Source of the DNA: an uncultured Bacteroidota bacterium
GTDB lineage: Bacteria > Bacteroidota > Bacteroidia > Bacteroidales > 4484-276
Assembly: GCA_903944895.1 (NCBI GenBank)
Contig: CAJATL010000298.1
Span: forward strand, 1-52,743
Length of the DNA stretch: 52,743 bases
Direction of reading: 5' to 3'
Part shown: piece by piece, positions 44,052 to 52,537 of the stretch
Layout of the letters: the number at the start of each line of letters is the position of its first letter
Numbering within the stretch: position 1 is the first letter of the stretch
Notes under the pieces: generated by a model
What the model was told of the DNA's origin: nothing
Databases searched by the model: none
Seen by the model: the letters and a program-made list of their open reading frames with translations, nothing else
Program-made: the position numbers and the translations under genes

Positions 44052-45521
44052 TCAAGGTTTTGATAAACCTGAGTTGCTTTTCCTGCTAAACGCCAAAAGT
44101 CCTCCAAAGGTAAGTGCTCCGTTCAAAATCAGCAATTCAAAGCCAAATTTATAGCCGTTGAACCACAGTGCCGAATAATCGCTGATGAAATAACAAATTA
44201 CAGGCGATAAAACTGCAATTATCGGCACCCACCGGTCTTTTACGTTAAACTTCGTAAAAAGTCCAAATGCGTAAAGTCCGAGTAAAGGTCCATAGGTGTA
44301 TCCGGCAATTGTAAAAAGCTTATCAATAACTGCCTGATCGTTAATGGCTCTGTAAATGATAATTACAGCAAGCAGCACAAATGCAAAACCGACATGAACG
44401 ATTTGCCGTATCTGTGTTTTTCTTTTTTCGCTCAGATGATCCTTCTTTTTCAGACCAAGAAAATCGATACTAAATGCTGTTGTTAACGATGTTAAAGCGC
44501 CATCAGCACTTGGATAAGCTGCCGAAATTAATCCGATCATAAAAACCAACCCGGCAATAGGGCCAAGATAATTAAGGGCTAGAATCGGGAAAAGATCATC
44601 GGAACGTTGCGGAAGCCCGATGCCTTTCGTGCTTGCATAAATGTATAGAAATGCACCGAGAACCAGGAAAAGGAAGTTTACAAAAACCAGGGTGATGCTG
44701 AAAGTAAACATGTTTTTTTGGGCATCCTTCAGGGTTTTACAGCTCAGGTTTTTCTGCATCATTTCCTGGTCAAGCCCCGTCATGACGATGGCAATAAAAG
44801 TTCCGCTCAAAAACTGTTTCAGAAAAAACCTTTTATCGTGCCAGTCCCAAACCACCACATTTGAATAATCGCTTGTGGCAACTTTCCGGAGAAGATCAGT
44901 AAAACCAAAATCCAACTGATTTGAAATCAAAATTACCGACAAGATAACAGCAGCCAGCATAAAAGTTGTTTGCAGTGTATCCGTCCAGATGATCGTTTTT
45001 ATCCCACCTTTAAAAGTATAAAGCAGGATGAGCACAATAAAAATGGCTACTGTTACCCAAAACGGAATATTCCAGGCATCGAAAATGAAGATTTGTAAAA
45101 CATTTACAACCAAAAACATCCTGAAAGATGCTCCGATTGTTCGGGATATCAGGAAAAAAAATGACCCGGTTTTGTAACTCCAGAACCCGAAACGTTGCTC
45201 AAGGTACGAATAAATCGACGTTAGGTTAAGCCGGTAATAAAGCGGTAAAAGCACGGTGGCTATTATAAAATAACCCACGAGGTAGCCAAAAACAACCATC
45301 AGATAACTAAACTGGGTTTGGCCAACCCAACCGGGAACCGACATAAATGTAACTCCTGAAAGTGAAGCGCCAATCATGCCGTAAGCCACCACATACCAGG
45401 GCGAAGCCTTGTTTCCGATATAAAAACCTTCGTTATTGGCTTTGCGCGAAGTTATCCAGGTTACGATAAACATCAGCGCCGTGTAAGCAATAAAAACCAG
45501 GAGGATTAAAAATGGTGTCAC
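44052..45521 (-). CDS. Sodium:solute symporter
   Basis: 489 residues with about 13 transmembrane helices. The start is GTG at 45521 (read as Met), and no upstream in-frame ATG is better. SSS-family features: FYIGNKASPWYVVAYGMIGASLSGVTFMSVPGWVG in the first third, a hydrophilic loop, MTGLDQEMMQKNL, GLISAAYPSADGALTSLTTAFSIDFL and a late GYTYGPLLGLYAFGLF. Members carry sugars, amino acids, nucleosides, vitamins or osmolytes with sodium; the substrate is not predictable here. It precedes no obviously linked gene; the heptose genes upstream on the same strand are separated by about 70 nt. Confidence 0.92.
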   Translation of the reverse strand: MTPFLILLVFIAYTALMFIVTWITSRKANNEGFYIGNKASPWYVVAYGMIGASLSGVTFMSVPGWVGQTQFSYLMVVFGYLVGYFIIATVLLPLYYRLNLTSIYSYLEQRFGFWSYKTGSFFFLISRTIGASFRMFLVVNVLQIFIFDAWNIPFWVTVAIFIVLILLYTFKGGIKTIIWTDTLQTTFMLAAVILSVILISNQLDFGFTDLLRKVATSDYSNVVVWDWHDKRFFLKQFLSGTFIAIVMTGLDQEMMQKNLSCKTLKDAQKNMFTFSITLVFVNFLFLVLGAFLYIYASTKGIGLPQRSDDLFPILALNYLGPIAGLVFMIGLISAAYPSADGALTSLTTAFSIDFLGLKKKDHLSEKRKTQIRQIVHVGFAFVLLAVIIIYRAINDQAVIDKLFTIAGYTYGPLLGLYAFGLFTKFNVKDRWVPIIAVLSPVICYFISDYSALWFNGYKFGFELLILNGALTFGGLLAFSRKSNSGLSKP

Positions 45522-45590
45522 CTAAAATGATTTAGTTATGAAAAAGTAATTGTAAGCTAAAATTAATGTGAAGATTATCTTTAAGATGAA

Positions 45591-46145
45591 TTATAAATTT
45601 TTAGAAAATGAAAACAGGCTGTCAAAAGCAAAATCGATTAATCTTGGATGTTTCATGGGCTGGAATTCAACGGTTGAAATCCAGACCGTATTCATTTTTA
45701 ATCTTTTGCCAAATTCCATATCGCTCAACGAATCGCCCGCCATTATTGATTTTTTAAAGTTTATTTGTGAGAAATCTTTTTTTGCCTTCAAGCCCATCCC
45801 CACCTGTGGCTTGCGGTTAAAACTTCCAGACGTTCTTAAATCAGGGCAATAATAAATTTTATCAATCCGGCCACCGTGATCGTTCACTTCCAAAATCATC
45901 TTTCGGTGAATTTCTTCCAGTGTTTCGGCTTTCATCAAACCTTTGCCAACACCTTGCTGGTTGGTTAGAACAACAATGTTTCCGAAAATCTGATTAAACG
46001 TTTTCATGGCCTCCAAAACGCCATCAAGAAATCTGAAGTCTTCCCAGGTTTTTACATAATCATCAACCAAACGGTGATTAATAACTCCGTCGCGATCGAG
46101 AAACAAAGTCCAATCTTTAGAAATATTCAAACTGCGTAAAGTCAT
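45591..46145 (-). CDS. gmhB: D,D-heptose bisphosphate phosphatase-like HAD hydrolase
   Basis: 184 residues from ATG 46145; this overlaps the 3' end of the nucleotidyltransferase gene by 29 nt, as the first HAD motif would otherwise lack an N-terminus. HAD motif I is FLDRDGVIN (Asp17, Asp19); motif II is VLTNQQGVGKG; motif III/IV is RKPQVGMGLKAKK and MAGDSLSDMEFGKR. In classical GmhB a CxH...CxC zinc site follows motif II; here only CPDLR is present and the loop reads SGSFNRKP, so the zinc loop seems lost. It should dephosphorylate heptose 1,7-bisphosphate at C7. Operon partners (gmhA, hddA, hddC) support this. Confidence 0.82.
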   Translation of the reverse strand: MTLRSLNISKDWTLFLDRDGVINHRLVDDYVKTWEDFRFLDGVLEAMKTFNQIFGNIVVLTNQQGVGKGLMKAETLEEIHRKMILEVNDHGGRIDKIYYCPDLRTSGSFNRKPQVGMGLKAKKDFSQINFKKSIMAGDSLSDMEFGKRLKMNTVWISTVEFQPMKHPRLIDFAFDSLFSFSKNL

Positions 46146-46827
46146 GCTGCGCCCTTTTGTAATCAGATGGAATTCCAATATCGATAAAATATTGCCGGCA
46201 TAAAATGCCAAGAATTTTTTCCTTTTGATAGATTTTTTCGAAAAAATCTTTCTCCAGCGAAAATTTCTCAGGCAGGTTATGACTGAGGAAAAAGGCTTTG
46301 TTGATGAGATAAATTCCGCCGTTGATATAGCCTGTGCCTTTTCTTTGAGATTTCTCGAAAAACCCGGTAATCATTTTCTCGTCATTTCGCTCAACGCTGC
46401 CATAACGACTTACATCAACAACTTCGCGCAAAATGATACTCAGTTTTGATTCTTTTGCCCGGTGAATGTCAACAAATTTTTTGAAGTCGATCATAAAAAA
46501 TGTATCACCATTTAAAGCGATAACCGAATTTCCCTGAACCTTTTGCATCGACAAAAGTAAACCACCACCGGTTCCCAGTGGTTCTTTTTCGATGGCATAA
46601 TCCAGTTTTATGTCTTTGTACTGATTTCCATAATGTTCGATAATCATTTCGTGTTTGTAACCTACCGAAAGGATGATATGATTGATTCCAAAAACATCGA
46701 GATAGTCGAACTGATAATCAAGGAAAGGCCTGCCATTTATTGGCGCCATGGACTTTGGAAGGTCTGGCAGAACCTCCTGCAGGCGGGTTCCGAAGCCGCC
46801 TGCTAAAATGATAGCTTCTTTTATCAT
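46117..46827 (-). CDS. hddC: D-glycero-D-manno-heptose 1-phosphate guanylyltransferase
   Basis: 236 residues. Nucleotidyltransferase features: IILAGGFGTRLQEVLPDLPKSMAPING (6-32), the GGFGTRL loop and Lys25 for nucleotide binding; LGTGGGLLLS; and the metal-binding NGDTFFM. It would transfer GMP to heptose 1-phosphate giving GDP-heptose. A similar fold in other enzymes makes GDP-mannose or glucose-1-P products, but the adjacent gmhA, hddA and gmhB identify the heptose route. Its ATG overlaps the gmhA stop (ATGA), so translation is coupled; its 3' end overlaps gmhB by 29 nt. Confidence 0.85.
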   Translation of the reverse strand: MIKEAIILAGGFGTRLQEVLPDLPKSMAPINGRPFLDYQFDYLDVFGINHIILSVGYKHEMIIEHYGNQYKDIKLDYAIEKEPLGTGGGLLLSMQKVQGNSVIALNGDTFFMIDFKKFVDIHRAKESKLSIILREVVDVSRYGSVERNDEKMITGFFEKSQRKGTGYINGGIYLINKAFFLSHNLPEKFSLEKDFFEKIYQKEKILGILCRQYFIDIGIPSDYKRAQHDFTQFEYF

Positions 46828-47393
46828 TTAGGAAAAATGGTTGATTCGACGATTTCGCAAATAATATGGCCAATTAAAATGTGTGATTCCTGAATCCGTG
46901 GAGTATCCGAACTTGGGATATTCAGTAAAGTTTGACAGGCATTTTTCATTTTGCCCCCACTTTCACCGGTTAAACCAACCGTAAACATCCCAATTTTATT
47001 GGCTTGTTCGATTGCGTTGATGATATTCGGTGAATTTCCTGAAGTGGATAAAGCCACCAGAACATCTCCTTTTCGGCCATTTGCGATTACTAAACGCGAA
47101 TAAACATCATTAAACGAATAATCGTTGGCCACTGCAGTAAGATAAGAAGTATTCGCGTGAAGGGCTTCGGCGTACAAAGGAGGCCGGTCGAAATAATACC
47201 TGCCCGATAACTCGGCAGAAAGATGCTGTGCATCGGCGGCGCTTCCGCCGTTTCCACAAAACAGGACTTTTCCGTCCTGCCTGTAACAAGCAATAATTTT
47301 ATCGGCAACAGCCTGAATTTTTTGAAGTAAATCTTTATTATTCAGGATTTTCTGCTTGGTATCAATAGAATTTTTAATGGAATTTTCGATCAT
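46824..47393 (-). CDS. gmhA: Sedoheptulose 7-phosphate isomerase
   Basis: 189 residues from ATG 47393; an upstream in-frame ATG adds 5 residues. SIS-domain isomerase with FCGNGGSAADAQHLSAELSGRY, LTAVANDYSFNDVYSRLV and GDVLVALSTSGNSPNIINAI, the usual GmhA blocks. It converts sedoheptulose 7-phosphate to D-glycero-D-manno-heptose 7-phosphate, the first step of the pathway, in the cytoplasm. Coupled by ATGA overlap to hddC and 56 nt downstream of hddA. Confidence 0.9.
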   Translation of the reverse strand: MIENSIKNSIDTKQKILNNKDLLQKIQAVADKIIACYRQDGKVLFCGNGGSAADAQHLSAELSGRYYFDRPPLYAEALHANTSYLTAVANDYSFNDVYSRLVIANGRKGDVLVALSTSGNSPNIINAIEQANKIGMFTVGLTGESGGKMKNACQTLLNIPSSDTPRIQESHILIGHIICEIVESTIFPK

Positions 47394-47449
47394 AAAACGA
47401 TATTTCAAATTTTAAGTTTGCAAATATAGTTTTTTTGGAGAATCGTTTT

Positions 47450-48472
47450 TCAGAACGCCCAGGTTGTTAAACCGTGAGTTGTAAATTCGTAACGCTTTAC
47501 CTGACCTCCGAAGGCTTCGAGGGCTTTTACCACTTTGCTTCGCGTATTTTCGGGACAATAGAAAAAGATAAACCCTCCCCCGCCGGCACCGGAAATTTTA
47601 CCACCGGAAGCTCCATGAGCTTTTGCTGCGCTATAAATCTCATCAATCATCAGGTTGGTGATTCCTTCGGCCATTTGCTTTTTATTTTCCCAGCCAAAAT
47701 CGAGTATTTCGCCAATTTTCTCCAATTCACCTTTCAGGATGGCTTCTTTCATTAGAACAGCCTGCTTTTTAAGCTGGTGCATGGCTTCGATGGATTTTTG
47801 ATTCTTCGCGACCACATTCCTGCTTTGCGCTTCGATTATTTTTGACGAAAGGCGGCTGGTTTCGGTATAGTACAACACAATGTTATGCGCCATTTCGTTG
47901 AGGTACTTGCTTCGGATGCGCAGCGGATTTACGATGACTTTATCGTCATTAAAAAACTCCATAAAATTTACCCCGCCAAAAGTAGCAGCGTATTGATCCT
48001 GCTTTCCTCCAGCCATTTTTAAATCGTTACGTTCGATTTCGTAAGCCAGGTGGGCAAGGTCGTATTCGCCCAACGGAAGCCGCAGCCATTCCGAAAAAGC
48101 TCCAAGAATCGTCACCACAAGGGTTGAAGAAGTGCCAAGCCCGGAACCCGGAGGCGCATCAACGTAAGTTGACAAAGTAAATGAGAGTGGTTTGTGGGTA
48201 AAATCTTTTACGATGCGGTTATAAATTCCTTTTAAAAGATCAAGTTTCCCGTCAATTGGCAGATGAAGTTCGCTGCTCAAAACGATTTCCTCGCTTTTAT
48301 CAATCGAATTTAAAACTATTTTGCCGTCGGTGCGGGGTTCGATGTTGGCATAAGCGTACATGCTGATGGTGGCGTTAAGAATTGCTCCACCGTAAATGTC
48401 GGAATATGGTGCAACATCGGTTCCACCGCCTGCCAGACCAATGCGTAAAGGTGCTTTGCTTCGGTAAATCAT
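47450..48472 (-). CDS. hddA: D-glycero-D-manno-heptose 7-phosphate kinase
   Basis: 340 residues. GHMP-kinase layout: RIGLAGGGTDVAPY (10-23), the phosphate loop PPGSGLGTSS (107-116) and the third motif KISGAGGGGFIFFYCP near the C-terminus. It phosphorylates the heptose at C1 to the alpha-1,7-bisphosphate. The GGGTDVAPY start is typical of HddA/FKP-like sugar kinases, and the gmhA and hddC neighbours set the substrate. This is the alpha branch leading to GDP-heptose, unlike HldE which makes the beta anomer for ADP-heptose. Only 4 nt separate it from the GT4 gene. Confidence 0.87.
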   Translation of the reverse strand: MIYRSKAPLRIGLAGGGTDVAPYSDIYGGAILNATISMYAYANIEPRTDGKIVLNSIDKSEEIVLSSELHLPIDGKLDLLKGIYNRIVKDFTHKPLSFTLSTYVDAPPGSGLGTSSTLVVTILGAFSEWLRLPLGEYDLAHLAYEIERNDLKMAGGKQDQYAATFGGVNFMEFFNDDKVIVNPLRIRSKYLNEMAHNIVLYYTETSRLSSKIIEAQSRNVVAKNQKSIEAMHQLKKQAVLMKEAILKGELEKIGEILDFGWENKKQMAEGITNLMIDEIYSAAKAHGASGGKISGAGGGGFIFFYCPENTRSKVVKALEAFGGQVKRYEFTTHGLTTWAF

Positions 48473-48476
48473 GCGG

Positions 48477-49619
48477 TTAAGTTAATTTATCAATCGTTTC
48501 GATCATCTTTTCCCACGAATATTTCAATTTTTCAGTTTGGATATTGTTGATAAATTCGGCTTCCCGGTTTTGACTATAAAAGCGGGAAATGGAATCTGCA
48601 ATTTCCGCAGCATCTGGGTTAACGACAAAACCAACTTTTCCGTCGGGAACAATTTCAGCAAGGCCGCCAACATTGGTCGTAATCATTGGTTTTTCGAAAT
48701 GATAGGCAATCTGGGTAACTCCGCTCTGGGTGGCATCTTTGTAAGGCTGAACCACAATATCTGCTGCATTAAAATAGTCGGCCACCTTGCTGTCTGGGAT
48801 AAAATCGTTGGACATGATGACTTTATCCTGTAATTTCAGTTTTTCGATAAGGTCAAAATAAGGTTTCGAATCAGTGTAAAATTCACCGGCAACCAAAAGT
48901 TTAATTTTCAGATTTTGTAGTCTTTCGTTGGCCATAGCCTCAAGCAGCAAATCGAGACCTTTATAATCGCGGATAAACCCGAAAAACAGTAAATAGCCAA
49001 ATTCCGGATCGAGACCAAGTTTTTTAAGAGCTGCATTTTTATCAGCCAAATTTCCAAAATGATCATAAAGCGGGTGTGGGCAAAACGCACGGGGTTTCTT
49101 CTTATCAAACAAATCCAGATCTCCCAGAACCTGGCGCGACATTGCCACAAAACCATCAACAGGCTTTACAAAATAATTCGCCAAAAACCTGTCGCCAGGC
49201 CGTTTTTCGTGGGGAACAATGTTGTCGAGAATCGAGATAACTCTTGTTTTCCGGTTTTTCTTCACGATTCGGGAAATCGTTCCCAGACATGGTCCCATAA
49301 AAGGAATCCAGAATTTTATGATGAGCAGGTCAGGTTTCATGTTTTTAATCTTCCACCCTACCCTAACCCAATTAAACGGATTAATCGAATTTATGCAGGT
49401 TTCGATATCAAGATCTTCAGGTGGTGGTTCACTCGAAAACTGTGTTTTCCCGGGGAATAAAAAACCAGGATATTGTAACGAAAAATTGATAATTTTCACC
49501 AAATCGCCATTCTGGATAAAGGCTCTTGCAAGCCGCTCATTATAAGCTGCAAGCCCACCTCTTAACGGGTGGGCCGAGCCTAAAATCACAACTTTTTTTG
49601 CTTTTCCGGTTGAGTTCAT
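48477..49619 (-). CDS. Family 4-type glycosyltransferase
   Basis: 380 residues with a two-domain GT-B pattern. The N-terminal part opens KKVVILGSAHPLRGGLAAYNERLARAF; the C-terminal donor-binding part has LLFFGFIRDYKGLDLLLEAM, KLLVAGEFY, FIPDSKVADYFNAADIVVQPYKDATQSGVTQIAYHFEKPMI and TNVGGLAEIV. It transfers a nucleotide-activated sugar; in this operon the sugar may be heptose. The acceptor is unknown. Gap of 3 nt from the GT2 gene and 4 nt to hddA. There is no transmembrane segment. Confidence 0.9.
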   Translation of the reverse strand: MNSTGKAKKVVILGSAHPLRGGLAAYNERLARAFIQNGDLVKIINFSLQYPGFLFPGKTQFSSEPPPEDLDIETCINSINPFNWVRVGWKIKNMKPDLLIIKFWIPFMGPCLGTISRIVKKNRKTRVISILDNIVPHEKRPGDRFLANYFVKPVDGFVAMSRQVLGDLDLFDKKKPRAFCPHPLYDHFGNLADKNAALKKLGLDPEFGYLLFFGFIRDYKGLDLLLEAMANERLQNLKIKLLVAGEFYTDSKPYFDLIEKLKLQDKVIMSNDFIPDSKVADYFNAADIVVQPYKDATQSGVTQIAYHFEKPMITTNVGGLAEIVPDGKVGFVVNPDAAEIADSISRFYSQNREAEFINNIQTEKLKYSWEKMIETIDKLT

Positions 49620-49622
49620 TAT

Positions 49623-50573
49623 TTATTCAGCAGATTTATCACCAACCATGGCTTCAATCAAATATTCGTTACGATGAAACGAGTTTCTGGAAATCATTTC
49701 AGCCAGAAAACCGGCAACAAAAACCTGCGTTCCCATCACCATAGCCAGCAAACCAAAATAAAACAAAGGTCGGTCGGTCATTTTGTATTCCATCATAAAG
49801 ACCTTGGCGTAAGTAAGATATGCGGCGATTACAAGCCCGATAAAAAACAATAAGGTGCCTATTAATCCAAAAAAATGCATCGGTCTCTTGCCGAATTTCG
49901 AAACAAAAGTCAATGAAATTAGGTCGAGATAACCTTTCATAATGCGTTCGAGGCCGTATTTTGACTTGCCGTACTTGCGGGCATTGTGATTGACGACCTT
50001 TTCGGTGATTTTTGAAAAGCCAGCCCATTTGGCAATTACCGGGATATAGCGATGCATCTCACCGTAAATCTCGATGTTCTTAACCACAACATTTTTGTAG
50101 GCTTTCAACCCGCAATTAAAATCATGAAGCTTTAATTTGGAAATTCTCCTTGTGGTCCAGTTAAAAAATTTTGATGGAAGTCTTTTCCCAATTGGGTCGT
50201 GGCGTTTTTTTTTCCAACCTGAAACGATATCAAAACCTTCGTTTTTAATGAGCCTGTACAAATCAGGAATTTCTTCAGGGCTGTCCTGAAGGTCAGCATC
50301 CATCGTGATAACCACATCACCTTTTGCGAGATCGAAGCCACGGTTGAGTGCAGCAGATTTGCCGTAATTACGTCTGAATTTGATCCCTTTAATGTTGGAA
50401 TTGCCACGGTTTAAATCCTCAATTATTTTCCATGAAGTGTCGGAGCTGCCATCATCAACATAAATGATTTCATAGCTGAGATTTTCACGATTAACCACCC
50501 GCAAAATCCAGTCTGTCAGCTCTCCGAGAGACTCTTCTTCGTTAAAAAGGGGAATTACAATAGAAATATTCAT
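49623..50573 (-). CDS. Family 2 glycosyltransferase, DPM1-like, with two C-terminal membrane helices
   Basis: 316 residues. The GT-A core shows SIVIPLFNEEESLGEL (4-19), YVDDGSSD (39-46, Asp40-Asp41) and a DxD in MDADLQDSPEEI (Asp92-Ala-Asp94). Basic RRNYGKSAALNRG follows. Two transmembrane helices lie at about 235-260 and 268-295. This set is typical of polyprenyl-phosphate mannosyl/glucosyl/Ara4FN transferases such as DPM1 and ArnC, which put a sugar on undecaprenyl phosphate at the cytoplasmic membrane. The donor here could be GDP-heptose made by the downstream genes, or another sugar. Start is ATG 50573; DUF4199 is 13 nt upstream. Confidence 0.88.
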   Translation of the reverse strand: MNISIVIPLFNEEESLGELTDWILRVVNRENLSYEIIYVDDGSSDTSWKIIEDLNRGNSNIKGIKFRRNYGKSAALNRGFDLAKGDVVITMDADLQDSPEEIPDLYRLIKNEGFDIVSGWKKKRHDPIGKRLPSKFFNWTTRRISKLKLHDFNCGLKAYKNVVVKNIEIYGEMHRYIPVIAKWAGFSKITEKVVNHNARKYGKSKYGLERIMKGYLDLISLTFVSKFGKRPMHFFGLIGTLLFFIGLVIAAYLTYAKVFMMEYKMTDRPLFYFGLLAMVMGTQVFVAGFLAEMISRNSFHRNEYLIEAMVGDKSAE

Positions 50574-50586
50574 TAAAATAATATTA

Positions 50587-51111
50587 TTAAGCGAAATATT
50601 GTTCCTCTTTTTTCATAAAGGCTGCAACAATTGCTGCAATGATGAGGCCTGCAATTGCATTAACTATCAGTGCCATAATCGCCATCGCCCAGGGTTTCAT
50701 AAACATTATCGCATAGCCCATTGCTACATCAATCTGTTCATCAGTCATATTTGGATTTTGCTCTACCATTTTTTCTTCTGCTATTTCGATCATTTTTTCA
50801 ACCTCTGCCGGAGCAATAAATTGAAAAAAAATCACAATGTAAATTGAGGTCAAAATTCCTGCAAAAAGCAGCGTTAAAAATCCATTCAAGAAGGCCTGGC
50901 TATAGGATAGGAAACCATTGTTTTTTTCGCGATATTGTTTTACTGCCAAAATCACACCCGCCAACATTAAAATGTAGGAAAAGTAATTTAACCAATGCTC
51001 GCGGTCAACACTTAAAACCCATAATAAAAGGGCATAAAAAATCAGGACAACACCAATGATTACACCATTGTTTAGAGCGATTTTTGAGTTTGAAGGTACA
51101 TTTTCATTCAT
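50587..51111 (-). CDS. DUF4199 membrane protein
   Basis: 174 residues from ATG 51111; the longer reading starts upstream but adds 14 unconserved residues and would lie at the promoter box. It has about four transmembrane helices: near 15-33, 40-55, 68-98 and 140-165, with an acidic loop AEVEKMIEIAEEKMVEQNPNMTDEQID between the third and fourth. That arrangement is typical of DUF4199 of Bacteroidota. Its role is unknown. In several genomes it lies beside a DPM1-like transferase, as here. Confidence 0.8.
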   Translation of the reverse strand: MNENVPSNSKIALNNGVIIGVVLIFYALLLWVLSVDREHWLNYFSYILMLAGVILAVKQYREKNNGFLSYSQAFLNGFLTLLFAGILTSIYIVIFFQFIAPAEVEKMIEIAEEKMVEQNPNMTDEQIDVAMGYAIMFMKPWAMAIMALIVNAIAGLIIAAIVAAFMKKEEQYFA

Positions 51112-51137
51112 AATATTTATGTTTTTAGATTGAGAGG

Positions 51138-51145
51138 CAAATGTA
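51138..51145 (-). promoter_or_regulatory. -7 box of the DUF4199/heptose operon
   Basis: TACATTTG on the minus strand, 27 nt upstream of ATG 51111, matches TAnnTTTG. The upstream -33 position is only T-rich. It would drive DUF4199, GT2, GT4, hddA, gmhA, hddC and gmhB as one transcript, since no terminator is visible within that run. Confidence 0.55.
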
Positions 51146-51182
51146 ATAATCAAAGCTGTAAAAAGTAAAATAATTAAAAAAT

Positions 51183-51213
51183 ATTGCTGTATTCCGTTAA
51201 AATACTATTTTTG
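51183..51213 (+). promoter_or_regulatory. Promoter of SRP RNA
   Basis: ATTG at 51183-51186, a 19-nt spacer, and TATTTTTG at 51206-51213, matching the Bacteroidota consensus. The RNA begins about 5 nt downstream. Confidence 0.6.
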
Positions 51214-51217
51214 CAGC

Positions 51218-51314
51218 GGGTAAGTCCTATACGACCAGCTCCTATTGAATTCCCCCAGGATCGGAAGGTAGCAAGGGTAGGTGGTTGTAGCGGTGCGATA
51301 TAGGTAGCTTACCC
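51218..51314 (+). ncRNA. ffs: Signal recognition particle RNA (small bacterial type)
   Basis: The ends pair: GGGTAAG (51218-51224) with CTTACCC (51308-51314), next to TCCTATA against TATAGG. The conserved SRP domain IV signature GGAAGGTAGCAAGGGTA is in the middle (about 51263-51279). This is the small 4.5S-like RNA of about 97 nt that binds Ffh and targets membrane proteins. The T-rich stretch ATTTTTTATTT right after the stem acts as the terminator. Boundaries may shift by a few nt. Confidence 0.93.
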
Positions 51315-51495
51315 ATTTTTTATTTCCCGCCGTTTGTATCAATATTCCAGGTTTTAATGGGTGAACAGTAAGTTGTGGACATAAAGTAATTGGTCGATGT
51401 GTTTTTCATTTTGTCAAAGGATGAATGATTTGTCGAAAAATTCGGTTAATAGATCCTTTTTAAATCAACTTCATAAAAAGATGCCTTTTGTTTTG

Positions 51496-51503
51496 TAAAT
51501 TTG
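51496..51503 (+). promoter_or_regulatory. -7 box of the YciO-like gene
   Basis: TAAATTTG matches TAnnTTTG 27 nt upstream of ATG 51530. No clear -33 box. Confidence 0.5.
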
Positions 51504-51529
51504 CCCGGTTTATCGAATTCAAATAAATT

Positions 51530-52147
51530 ATGTTACTTAAAATTCATCCGGAGAATCCCAGTCAGAGGCAGATAAAGATGGTTGTTGAATGCCTGAGCGA
51601 TGGCGGGATTATTATTTGCCCAACCGACACTGTTTATGGTTTAGGCTGCGATATTTTTAAATCGAGAGCCATCGAACGAATTGCCAGAATTAAAGGAATT
51701 AGACCCGAAAAAGCCAATTTCTCGTTTCTTTGTCATGAGTTAAGCCAGCTTTCTGAATTTGCAAAACCACTCAACAATAACCTTTTTAAACTCATGAAAA
51801 GGGTGCTGCCCGGGCCTTACACCTTTATCCTGGAGGCAAACAACACTGTTCCAAAATACATTCAATCGAAAAAGAAAACTGTAGGAATCAGGGTACCTAA
51901 TAATAATATCCCAATCGAAATTGTACGTCAGTTGGGGCATCCAATTATGTCAACATCCATTCATGATGAAGATCAGTTGATTGAATACACCACCGATCCT
52001 GAACTAATTTATGAAAAATACCGCGATTTGGTCGATCTTGTTATCGACGGTGGCTTTGGAGGAAACCTGGCTTCAACAATCCTTGATTGCACTGGTCCTG
52101 AAGTTACGATAATCCGTGAAGGCCTTGGCCCTTTGGATATATTCTGA
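51530..52147 (+). CDS. Sua5/YciO/YrdC-family protein (YciO-type)
   Basis: 205 residues, one YrdC-like domain. Features: GGIIICPTDTVYGLGCDIF (25-43), the RNA/ATP-binding KGIRPEKANFSFLCHELSQLSEFAK, LMKRVLPGPYTFILEAN, KTVGIRVPNNNIPIEIVRQLG and HPIMSTSIH. It is annotated in Bacteroidota as L-threonylcarbamoyladenylate synthase, but the NFSFLCHELSQLSEF block matches YciO more closely than TsaC, and the full-length Sua5 C-terminal domain is absent. The t6A role is therefore plausible but not certain. The gene stands alone, between SRP RNA and tRNA-Lys. Confidence 0.85.
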   Translation: MLLKIHPENPSQRQIKMVVECLSDGGIIICPTDTVYGLGCDIFKSRAIERIARIKGIRPEKANFSFLCHELSQLSEFAKPLNNNLFKLMKRVLPGPYTFILEANNTVPKYIQSKKKTVGIRVPNNNIPIEIVRQLGHPIMSTSIHDEDQLIEYTTDPELIYEKYRDLVDLVIDGGFGGNLASTILDCTGPEVTIIREGLGPLDIF

Positions 52148-52396
52148 TCAACGTTTGTTTTTAAAAATTTTCAGATAAAAATGGAGTAATTGCTTTGGAA
52201 TTTCTCTCGAAAATCCTGGAAAATAGACGGTTTTACCACTTTTTAGAAAGAAAATATCATCAACTCAATATTTATTTTTAGTTTTAAACAAATGGAATTC
52301 ATTAAGTTAATATTTAATGAACAGATAATGTCTAAAAAAAGCAAGGCTAAATTTGTATTTCTAAAAATAGATTGTACTTTTGCAGCCCAAAATGAT
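52148..52396. other. Non-coding gap before tRNA-Lys
   Basis: About 250 AT-rich nt. Apart from the tRNA promoter (52352-52382) nothing is recognised: no open frame of useful length, hairpin terminator or repeat by eye. Confidence 0.5.
52352..52382 (+). promoter_or_regulatory. Promoter of tRNA-Lys
   Basis: TTTG (52352-52355), a 19-nt spacer, then TACTTTTG (52375-52382): both boxes match the Bacteroidota consensus. The tRNA starts 14 nt downstream. Confidence 0.75.
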
Positions 52397-52469
52397 GATT
52401 CAGTAGCTCAGTAGGTAGAGCAACGGCCTTTTAAGCCGTGGGTCCTGGGTTCGAGTCCCAGCTGGATCA
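52397..52469 (+). tRNA. tRNA-Lys (anticodon TTT)
   Basis: 73-nt cloverleaf: acceptor GATTCAG/CTGGATC with one G-T wobble, D stem GCTC/GAGC, anticodon stem ACGGC/GCCGT with loop CTTTTAA (anticodon TTT, read AAA/AAG), variable loop GGGTC, T stem CTGGG/CCCAG with loop TTCGAGT, discriminator A. The 3' CCA is not encoded. Confidence 0.96.
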
Positions 52470-52484
52470 CTTTGGTTTAGTCAT

Positions 52485-52520
52485 AAAGCCTTGTAAGCTA
52501 ACAGTTTGCAGGGCTTTTTT
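52485..52520 (+). terminator. Terminator after tRNA-Lys
   Basis: AAAGCCTTGTAA (from 52485) pairs with TTGCAGGGCTTT with G-U wobbles, then a run of T. It lies 16 nt downstream of the tRNA end. Confidence 0.7.
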
Positions 52521-52537
52521 AATTTAAAAAATGGTTG

